A DNA stretch of 64,000 nucleotides. Source: Acanthosepion pharaonis (lineage: Eukaryota > Mollusca > Cephalopoda > Sepiida > Sepiidae). The DNA lies in contig CAHIKZ030002027.1 in assembly GCA_903632075.3 (NCBI GenBank), positions 57,501 to 121,500 of the forward strand, written 5' to 3'. Positions 55,050-64,000 of the stretch are shown here, in pieces (positions within the stretch are counted from its first letter, which is position 1; each line of letters opens with the position of its first letter). The translations under genes were made by a program, and so were the position numbers. Below the pieces are notes generated by a model. It did not search any database and was not told the origin of the DNA. It saw only the letters and a program-made list of their open reading frames with translations.

Positions 55050-55641
55050 TGGATGTGTGTCCTTGTTAGAAAATAGGCGATTATTGGTAGTGATATCTGT
55101 TCCGTTATTAGATGGCGAGAGTGTATTCGAGATATACCAGAAAGAAGAAAGGTATGAAGAAAAAGATTCACTCATAGAGATGATTGGTAGAGGCTTAGTC
55201 AATTATACAGAATTATGGGAGCCGATAGTGAAGAGATTCTCTAATGTTACCTTAAATAAGATGCCAGTATTAATGAAGCCAATAGAAAAGATCGATATGG
55301 ATCTTAAGAGATAAGTTAAGTGCGTTGGGAGACGAAGGTGTAGCTTGGGAAGACGATGAGCAGATCGCGATAAGTTGGTCAATAGTAATGGGTACATTCC
55401 TAGTTATAGCCATCAGGGTGTAATAATATGGAAGATTAAGAAGAAGATTAGCGAACGACAGTCTAGTGAGCATGCAACAACTGAGAGGGAGATGCCGAGC
55501 AGTGTTCCTTACTCAGACAGGACTGGCGAAGAAATTGCTGAGAGACCAATGGAGGAGGCTGGCATGAGACCACCACGTGCGGCGGTAAAACCTCCCACAG
55601 CGGAGAGGAAAACATTGACCAAGAAGAACAAACCACAGTGA
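55050..55641 (+). pseudogene. Env-like third ORF remnant (tentative)
   Basis: Two adjacent open blocks, 55057-55314 and 55375-55641, plus the stretch between them, lie where errantivirus-like Ty3 elements carry env. The first block has RRLLVVISVPLLDG, a hydrophobic strand pattern reminiscent of the fusion-protein class. Between 55377 and 55415 is a hydrophobic segment (WSIVMGTFLVIAI), followed after a frame change by WKIKKK and a polar tail, which is the layout of a membrane anchor with a short cytoplasmic tail. No furin site or signal peptide was identified upstream, and stops and frame changes break it. It could instead be an unrelated ORF. Confidence 0.35.
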
Positions 55642-55669
55642 ACATATCTGCACCTACAGACACACGCAC

Positions 55670-56985
55670 ACACTTCATTGCATGTAGAACAGAAGAAAAT
55701 GAAAAGAACATTTCATTGCATGTAGAACAGAAGAAAATGAAAAGAACATTACATTGCATGTAGAAAAAAGAAAATGAAAAAGAACATTTCATTGCATGTA
55801 GAACAGAAGAAAATGAAAAGAACATTGCATGTAGAACAGAAAAATGAAAAGAACATTTCATTGCATGTAGAAGAACAAAAAGAAAATGAAAAGAACATTT
55901 CATTGAAAAAGCATGAAAAGAACAGATAAAACAGAAGAAAATGAACATTACATTGCATGTAGAACAGAAGAAAATGAAAAGAACATTACATTGCATATAG
56001 GAGAAGAAAATGAAAAGAACATTTCATTGCATGTAGAACAGAAGAAAATGAAAAGAACATTTCATTGCATGTAGAACAGAAGAAAATGAAAAGAACATTT
56101 CATTGCATGTAGAACAGAAGAAAATGAAAAAAGAACATTACATTGCATGTAGAACAGAAGAAAATGAAAAGAACATTTCATTGCATGTAGAACAGAAGAA
56201 AATGAAAAAGAACATTTCATTGCATGTAGAACAGAAGAAAATGAAAGAACATTTCATTGCATGTAGAACAGAAGAAAATGAAAAGAACATTTCATTGCAT
56301 GTAGAACAGAAGAAAATGAAAAGAACATTACATTGCATAGAACAGAAGAAAATGAAAAGAACATTACATTGCATGTAGAAAAGAAAATGAAAAGAACATT
56401 TCATTGCATGTAGAACAGAAGAAAAAAAAGAAAAGAACAGAAGAAAATGAAAAGAACATTTCATTGCATGTAGAACAAAAGAAAATGAAAAAGAACATTT
56501 CATTGCATGTAGAACAGAAGAAAAGAAAAACAGAGAAAAAAATGAAAAGAACATTTCATTGCATGTAGAAGAAGAAAATGAAAAGAAAAATGTAGAAAGA
56601 AGAAAATGAAAAGAACATTTCATTCATTGCATGTAGAAGAAGAAGAAAATGAAAAGAACATTTCATTGCATGTAGAACAGAAGAAAATGAAAAGAACATT
56701 TCATTGCATGTAGAACAGAAAATGAAAAGAAAAGAAAAAATGAAAAAAATAGAACAGAAGAAAATATTTCATTGCATGTAGAACAGAAGAAAATGAAAAG
56801 AACATTTCATTGCATGTAGAACAGAAGAAAATGAAAGAACATTTCATTGCATGTAGAACAAAGAAATGAAAAGAACATTTCATTGCATGTAGAACAGAAG
56901 AAAATGAAAAGAACATTTCATTGCATGTAGAACAGAAGAAAATGAAAAGAACATTTCATTGCATGTAGAACAGAAGAAATATTCA
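55670..56985 (+). repeat. 38-bp minisatellite in the 3' part of the LTR element
   Basis: CATGTAGAACAGAAGAAAAT recurs at 55681 and 55719, and the unit is 38 bp (AACATTTCATTGCATGTAGA plus ACAGAAGAAAATGAAAAG). About 33 units, several shortened. The purine-rich AGAAGAAAATGAAAAG part resembles a polypurine tract, so it may have arisen by repeated copying of the tract next to the 3' LTR. Because 38 is not a multiple of three, the frames shift from unit to unit and long ORFs here are by-products. Confidence 0.92.
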
Positions 56986-57028
56986 TAGAAATATGATTTA
57001 ATTTTTTTACAGAAGAAAATCGGTTTAC

Positions 57029-59179
57029 TAAACAGGTTGTTGAACATTTTTTTAAAACGGAAAAAAAATAATTGAGTTGAAAATAATTCACTGAAAAGAT
57101 TACATTGCATTAGACGATCCTGAAAAGAAGAAGAAGAAAAGAAAAGAAAATGAAAAGAACAAAGAAAAAAAGAAAAAAAAGAAAGAAAAGAGTTGGATGA
57201 TGAACAGAAGAAAATGAACCCATTCATGGTGAAAAAAATAGGCATGTCAAAAGAAAAGAAAGATATCTTGGCCAACATGTGTGGCCGAATTTGAAAAAGA
57301 CAATTGGAAGAAATAGTTATTTAGAAATAAAAAGAAGAAAGAGAAAAAGACCATGCTTATCAAACGGGCCGCTTGATGAAAACCAGATATCGGTCAAAAA
57401 CATCTGACCTACTTTTGCGTAGAAAGACTCATTATCAATTTGGAGAAAGGGAAATTTTTTAGAACAATGAGAAACGAAATTTTAATCAGAGAAAAGTGTT
57501 TTTGGGTTGAGGGGGTGACCGGTGGAACTATATACAGATCCTGACCTGTTAAGAATTGGAAACCCACGATAATAAAGTGGGGAACATTTTCAATGTAGAT
57601 AATTAAGATTTTTTGACTATCAGGTCTGACCGAAAAACACGGAGGTGAAGGGGACGATTGTCTCAGCTCACAGATAGCGCCAATATTCTTTCCTGAAGTC
57701 ACATCTAATTAGCGGCGGGCTGTTTGACAGAACCCAGGTGAGAAAAAGCCAAGATTATCATTTTTCGTACGTGCGAAAAAAAGGCAAAAATTAGATTTTT
57801 GTTTTTTTTAAAACAAGAACGATGTAAACCACGCCCGATTAGAGGAAAGGCCCAACGATCAATAACAATTGGTCGAAAACGGTCACGTGATCTGCGGAAA
57901 GAAGAGAAAGAATGCTCGATCAGGAACCATTGGTCGAAAACGGTCACCTGACATACGAGGGACCGGGAAAGATGGGTGTGCGCCTCCCCACCAAAGGCAC
58001 TGTGAGGAAGTAGGGGTGAAAACAATAGCGATAATGGAAGACAGAAATAATGCGGCTTTTGGAATTATCGAGAAAACCCTGACGCCGACAGACCCACCCC
58101 AGTTTGTTGCGGCGTCAATAAAAGCAGGACCCCAGTCGACAGAAAAATGAGTTGCAGCTGGACCGCGGGCAGGGAAAGAGCCTGAACGCGGGCATCGGGC
58201 CCGATTCACTCGCCCCTTTGCGGGCAAGAGAATCCTCAGACAAGAAATCCTTCCACCCAAGTCGAAGACAAGAGAACTTCCAGCCCAAGCAGACGAAGAT
58301 TGCTCGAAAGGAGATTGCAAGAAATCCTTCCACCCAAGTCGAAGCCAAGAAAGTTCCACCCAAGTCGAAGCAGAGAAATCCTTTCCAAGTCGGCAGAAAG
58401 TTCAGCCCAAGTCGAAGACAAAGAAGTTCCATCTAAGTCGACGAAGAAGAGATCGAAAGCCGCAGGACGACAGAGAGTTGACAGGCCGAAGAGTTGCAGG
58501 CCAGACAAGAAGTAAAGGACCAAACAAGAAATCCTTCCAGCCCAAGTCGAAGTGGCTGGACGGAAGAAGAAGAAGTTGAAATCCAGCCAAGCCTAAGATC
58601 GACGAAACCAGAGAAGAAAATACAACTCAAGTCGAAGAGAAGAATCAACTGCGAATGATTGATAGAAATTAGCCCCAGTGTCGAACCAAACCACACTCCG
58701 ACATACATAATTCTAAAGAGTAGGCAATTCGAAATCTTTAGGTTGTGTGATAGAAGCTTGTGCCATAGTCCACAGAGCGGGTCGGGAATTGAGAACAATT
58801 TTTTTTTTATGTAACGGACATTAGATATAAAAGGTTGTCACCTTTTTTTTATCAGTAACTTTTTGTCTCGTGAGTTTTTTTTTTCTTTTACTTGTGTTTT
58901 GCCACCCCCGTCGGACTCAACTTGTATCGGCCCCAATCCCTGCTGGTCCCGTCTGTCTAAGATCTAAACACAGCGTGGGTAGACAGACCGGAGATCAGTA
59001 CAGTTGCTTCAGTAACCAGGTATTGGAAGCGAGTTGGGAAAGGCGAGACTGGTGATCATCCAACCAAGGGGTTGGAGCGGCACGCTTGGAACCAGGAGGA
59101 GCGACCAGGAGGAGCGACGTCACAGTTGGCGCCGTAACCAAAGGATTCGACCCTGGGCCAGGTGTGTAGGCCCGTCACA
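57029..59179 (+). mobile_element. 3' long terminal repeat
   Basis: Matches 46802-48970 from TAAACAGGTTGTT to CCCGTCACA. The first 250 bp contain pieces of the 38-bp minisatellite (GAAAAGATTACATTGCATTAG near 57092 and GAACAGAAGAAAATGAACCC near 57200) that the left LTR lacks. The TATA box is at 58824-58834 and the internal PBS-like TGGCGCCGTAACC is near 59130. Confidence 0.88.
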
Positions 59180-59214
59180 TATATTCCCTTGTTTATAAAC
59201 CTCAGCAAAAGTGT

Positions 59215-59895
59215 TTTTTTATAATGATATTTAAATGGTTTTTAAATCGGAATATCGAACAACAAAATAATAGTTTCCATTGGGTATATTAATAATTTGG
59301 CTTTTTAAAAAGAACTTTAAAATGGTTTATTTTAAAGGGAAAAAAACCCATACAACTGAATAATTGTATTATTTGAACATGTAGAGTTTCCCAATTGGCT
59401 TTTAAAGACGTTTTAAAAGAAAATAAAAACGAATAATTTTCCGAACAACTGAATGCCGAAGAGCGATTAATTGGGGTTTGAGTCATACCAAATTCTTTCT
59501 ATTTAAATGGTTGATTCTAATATCGAATCATTCCGAATATATATATATTTCCATTGGGTATATACACACACACACAACACACACACACACATTTTTGATA
59601 TTTAAATATATGGATATATATATATCGGAAATGTATTTTAAACAACAGAATACTGTCTTTCCGTATGGGTTTAATATGTTTTTAGTATTTGGCATTTTGA
59701 TAATGGAAATTTAAAATTCTTGAGATTGGTTTCAAAATTTTATGGATCAATATTGTGATTTTTCATTCGCATAATGATAATGTTATTTGGTTTTCAGACG
59801 TTATGAAAAGAATTTGATTCTAAATAAATAAACAAATGTATGTTTATATTATTTATTGAATTCATATATGAATATATATATATATATGTTTTGTG

Positions 59896-59940
<45 letters not shown>

Positions 59941-61250
59941 TACCTGGCAAATTGAAAAACTTGGTAATCAAGTATTTTGCACGTTTAAATGGTCAATCTA
60001 AAATCAAGAATTTAATGAAAAACAGACTATATAAAGTTTCCATTATAATAATTTATTTCCCCAGAGCCTTTTACAAATGAAAAGTTTAAATGGTTCAGAT
60101 AAAATCTTCCAATTTTCGAACAGCTGAAAACTAAATGAAAAATTTTTACGAATTGGCTTCTAATTTAAAGATGTTTTTAATTGAGGGGGTACAATGAGAC
60201 TGTGGTTTGAAAAGACAATGGCGATTTTAGAGAAAATTTTGAGTTATATATATATGGCTTATTATAAATATATATATATATATATATAAATATATATATA
60301 TATTTGTACATGTATTTAGTTTCAAACGCAATATTCATGATTTGTTTTACCAATTGACTTTTCATATATGAAATTTAAATCGTTGAGTCTAAAATCAGAA
60401 TATATTTTCTGAACAATGAATTATTTCCAAAGGTTATATATAGACACCAAAATATAGACCATTCACAGGAAATTAAATGATTTGATTCCAATTTGAATTA
60501 TTTTATTTTTTAAAATGAATACTAGTTTCAATTTAATTGTTTTTATTGATATTATTTTTACACAACTTTTTATTTGGTTGAATTAATTTCGGACTGTATT
60601 TTCCGAACAATTTGTTTAATTTATACAGATTTATACCAATTGGCTTTTATTATTTTTATTTTAAATGGTTGATTTTAAAATTTGATTTTTGTATTTTTTC
60701 GGACAACTGGATACTCTTTAGACATTGGTTTTATGAGTGATATACCAATTGGCTTTTATTTAGACGTTTAAATATTTGATTTAAAATGGGGAATGTATTT
60801 TAACAACTTTTCTTGTTTCCATTGTATAGTTTAAACTTTTACAATTTATTTTTCCACAAGACGTTTAAATGGTTTATTTATTGGAATGATATTTTCCAAT
60901 GAATACTAATTTCCATTTTTAATTATAAATATATTATAGAAAGCATTCAGTTGTTTCACACATTTAATTTTTAGTAGATTTATTTTTCCGAACAACTGAA
61001 TACTAATTTCCATTGGTTATTGCGTTATATCAGTTGGCTCTTAAAGACGTTTAAATTTAATTCTGATTTTACAGTGGCTTGTATTTTATAAACAAAAACT
61101 ACTTGTTTTTATTGGGTATATGAGTTAGTTACACTTGGTTAAAAGTGACAAGATTTTAAAGGTTGATTCTTTGAATAGTGTTATTTCGTTACAATTGAAT
61201 AACTATTCAGATTTTTTTTGGGAGTGGATTCTATTGGCTCTGCCACAAAG
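59215..61250 (+). repeat. Degraded 101-bp satellite right of the LTR element
   Basis: Words of the 101-bp unit (AGTTTCCATTGGGTATAT, CCAATTGGCTTTT, TATTTTCCGAACAA, CACAAGACGTTTAAATGG) recur at satellite-like spacing but are spliced with AT-rich filler. This shows the LTR element sits inside the satellite domain. AT tracts at 59888-59938 and 60243-60304 interrupt it. Confidence 0.7.
59740..59880 (+). repeat. Copy of the 20-kb fold-back element arm
   Basis: GATCAATATTGTGA, ATGATAATGTTATT, AGACGTTATGAAAAGAA and TAAATAAA match the right arm at 20380-20515 in order. It lies within the degraded satellite. Confidence 0.5.
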
Positions 61251-62353
61251 AATGCTAGGTGGGAGAAAATTGTTTTAAGCCTATAAATGGTCATTTTCTT
61301 CTCCTTCGGTGTTTTGTCTCATTTTTTTATCACGGTTTTTTTAAATTATGTACCATTTTTTTTTTTATTACAAGTTTTCTGGTACACACACAATTATGCG
61401 AAAGTTAAACGCTTGTCCACTAGACACACAAAAACATTTTTCATAAACACATACACAGACACAGACCAGCAACATTTTTTAACTTGTTTTAAAAGAATTT
61501 TTTTTTTAAAGACGGTTTTGTTCTATGGGAATTGTTTTTGTGAATCACAAAGGGCTCATATTTTTTCTAAGACAGTTATTTACGAACAACATTCTGTAGA
61601 TGAAAATAAATATAACAAATAAAGACTTTAATCATTAAGAATGAATTATAAATTTTCTGCAACTGTTAGAAAAATATATTTTATCAAATATTTATTCCCA
61701 AATACATTATTTTCCAAATAAACAAATGCACAAATTGAATTCCACTTGAAACCAGTGGAATGTTATTCAAATTTATCGAATTCTGCATTATAAATGGCAA
61801 ATATCATTGTAAATAAATTAATATATACAAAATAAAATTGACATAACTATTTACTCCTCAAAAAATAAAAGTCTGGTCGTTTTCGATGAAAAATTGGTAG
61901 CTGATCTCAAAATTGATCTAAAATTTGTTATAAACTGGGGCGCTAAACAAAAAAAATTAATTTTAATCTTCCAAAACGAAACTTATATATATATATATAT
62001 ATATATATTTAGCCTTCCATCATAGATAGATAACCTCCATGAAATAACTTTTGTTGAACTTTCTAGGGGTAAAAGATCTCCTGACATGGGTTGAAAAGAC
62101 AAATATTGAATTCATTGCTAGGTATGGATTCTATCGTTCCATTTGGCACAAAACTGTTTAATCTTATCTTAATAGTAATTTCGATAAGCTCAATTTTGAC
62201 CGATTATTGTTCAATTACTGTACTTTTTTTGGAAAAAATTGAGTTTTCTCCATAATTTTTAACGTCTTTTTTTTTGTTTATTTTTCAAAAATCATGTCTC
62301 TGGGTTTTAGAATTTCTTACCCTACCTATATTTGAATTAGCGTCTATATATGG

Positions 62354-62398
<45 letters not shown>

Positions 62399-62500
62399 TG
62401 AATCATTCATAAAAAAAGTAGATTAGTAGTTTAATGATTAATTTGGCGAAATCCCTTTTAAAAAAAAAACTTTTTGTTTTTTGCAAACAAATTTTCGATG

Positions 62501-62576
62501 AATGTTATGATCCTTATTTTTTAACTTTTAATATAATAATATAATAATTATAGTTTTTAAAAAGGATCATAACATT
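62501..62576. repeat. Small inverted repeat
   Basis: AATGTTATGATCCTT (62501-62515) and AAGGATCATAACATT (62562-62576) are exact reverse complements around an AT-rich 46-base centre. The same word family appears near 5870. Confidence 0.8.
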
Positions 62577-63074
62577 ATTATTCTAAATATATTATTTTTG
62601 ATAAACCAATTATTATTATTATTATTATTGAAGTCTTGAAGAAATGGTTGCAGATTGATTCTGAGAGTTGCTAATTTGATCGCATGGAAGTGTATCTAAT
62701 ATCAATATCGACAGAAAAAAGCTAAACATAAAAAACTGAACGGAATAACAGAATTGAAAAAGAAAAATATTTTTGGTTTCCATTTTGTTTTTATATCAAT
62801 TTTACATGATGTCCGAGCGAGCAAAAGTAGATTGCAAAAAAAAAAAAATGATTTAATATCAGATTATTAGTTCATAAAATGTTTTCAAGTTGACGTTTAA
62901 ACCTAATATTTACAACTTCTCCTTTCCATATTCAATCTATCAATTGTGTTTATTTTGGTAACAGTATCTTCGTCTATATTTATTCACCAAGAAATACCAT
63001 TACCCAAAATATAGTCGATAGACTCTTTTTTTAACACAGCCGTTTATATACGTCTAGAGGAAATATGGCGACGT

Positions 63075-63116
63075 TGCCCAAGTGGCCCAGGCTCTGTAAA
63101 TCAGTGTTTGAAATTC
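63075..63116 (+). repeat. Degenerate tRNA-like SINE head
   Basis: TGCCCAAGTGG (A-box-like) and GTTTGAAATTC (weak B box) lie 31 bases apart. There is no cloverleaf and no tRNA gene call. Confidence 0.25.
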
Positions 63117-63151
63117 TATTTTTATTATTTACATATATATAAATATAAATC

Positions 63152-63187
<36 letters not shown>

Positions 63188-63545
63188 CTATGAAAAAATT
63201 TAAGAGCCGTGTTCAAATTCGTTCCATCAAATGTAATACGGTAGATTGATTATGAATGTATTATTCATGGAAGATTGAAGTTTATAAGCTATAAAATTCT
63301 ATCTATCGAACGCGCCTTTGTAATTTATTTGCACGTCAGCGTAAATGAAGGTTTATAATTTTTGCAGATTAAAACTATTTCGGGGACGAATATTTTCTAT
63401 GAAAATTCTCGGACATTCAGGCAAGTAAATGTTATTTTGATTTTATTATAAACAGAGCATTTATTTAATACTTGTATAATAAAAAAGAATGTTAAACATA
63501 AAAAATGTCTTTAATAAATAAATTGTCGGACTTTGTCCATTTCTT

Positions 63546-63592
<47 letters not shown>

Positions 63593-64000
63593 AAAAACCG
63601 AATATAATATAAAATAAAATATATATCTTACTTATTATAAAACGCAGATTGTGTGTGTGTGTGTGTCTGTAACGTTTATATATTGGATCGGATTTCCTAC
63701 ATTTTTCAACCGATTTCAAAAAAACTTCACAGGACTACATAAAATTACCTTGTGGTGGTTCTAACAGCGCATAAAAAATGGGAAAAATATAATTGTTTTT
63801 GCACAAAATCAATTTGAAAACACGATTAAGAGACATCGTGAAAATGGAAGGGGACAACTCACATCGGGTTGTTTTGTGTGTTTCCTTTATATTTTCATTT
63901 CCTATAAAACAAAACATCTTTTTTTTTTTTTTTTGGCAGGTAGTGTTTCTTATTCTCTTGCACACTTTTTTTTTTATTTTTAACATTCAGAATGCTTTAA

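Larger units (their letters stand above)
61251..64000. other. AT-rich sequence without recognised genes
   Basis: Contains AT tracts (61985-62008, 62360-62396, 63156-63182, 63548-63588), an ATT trinucleotide run (62611-62628), a small inverted repeat (62501-62576), a tRNA-like fragment (63075-63116) and GT repeats at 63650-63667. The 111-codon plus frame at 61287-61622 is T-rich and has no known motif. Confidence 0.5.

Noticed and set aside
55463..57278. Minus-strand frames up to 177 codons rich in F, S and C over the 38-bp repeat
   Set aside because: By-products of the minisatellite; the unit length is not a multiple of three and the peptides are low complexity.
46790..59195. Target-site duplication flanking the LTR element
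   Set aside because: The bases next to the two LTR edges do not form a clear 4-6 bp duplicate, and the right flank is scrambled.

Overview
The window is repeat-dominated eukaryotic DNA, and I found no gene I would call a host gene. The mixture points to a lophotrochozoan animal, most likely a cephalopod mollusc such as an octopus. It has very long (AT)n tracts, tRNA-derived SINEs, several LINE families, a Penelope-like element, Tc1/mariner relics, and two large satellite arrays. The taxonomic call is inference from this mixture; no single sequence proves it.

Layout. At 0-7.7 kb lie old mobile-element fragments: a restriction-like-endonuclease LINE tail, two LINE reverse transcriptase (RT) pieces, a transposase tail, a dispersed element with a 65-codon ORF, and a hammerhead-like fold. 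At 7.7-18.5 kb is a tandem array of about 83 copies of a 129-bp unit that looks like a tRNA-derived SINE head. At 18.5-31 kb are Tc1/mariner relics, a Penelope GIY-YIG relic, fold-back elements, more copies of the dispersed families, and an inverted cluster of the same SINE unit. At 31-38 kb are LINE C-terminal relics, three copies of a second tRNA-headed SINE (one with its tail amplified into five 107-bp units), a palindromic element and a mariner relic. At 38.1-46.8 kb is a second satellite, about 86 copies of a 101-bp AT-rich unit.

That second satellite is interrupted at about 46.8 kb by a 12.4-kb Ty3/gypsy-type LTR element (46.8-59.2 kb). It has 2.15-kb LTRs, a primer-binding site matching the 3' end of tRNA-His, a frameshifted gag with four zinc knuckles, a broken protease, an intact 560-codon RT-RNase H block, an integrase split by one stop/frameshift, a basic ORF, a broken env-like third ORF, and a 38-bp minisatellite of about 1.3 kb before the 3' LTR. 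Degraded 101-bp satellite resumes to about 61.2 kb. The last 2.8 kb is AT-rich and mostly unrecognised.

How the parts work together. The LTR element carries all the domains of a self-copying unit but is probably inactive as written. The SINEs carry Pol III-like promoter boxes and would depend on LINE machinery. The most notable observations are the conversion of a tRNA-like SINE into a large ordered satellite, the tandemly repeated LTR-end/PBS modules, and the hammerhead-like fold next to a tRNA-like sequence. Several repeat blocks look scrambled in a way that may reflect assembly consensus error.
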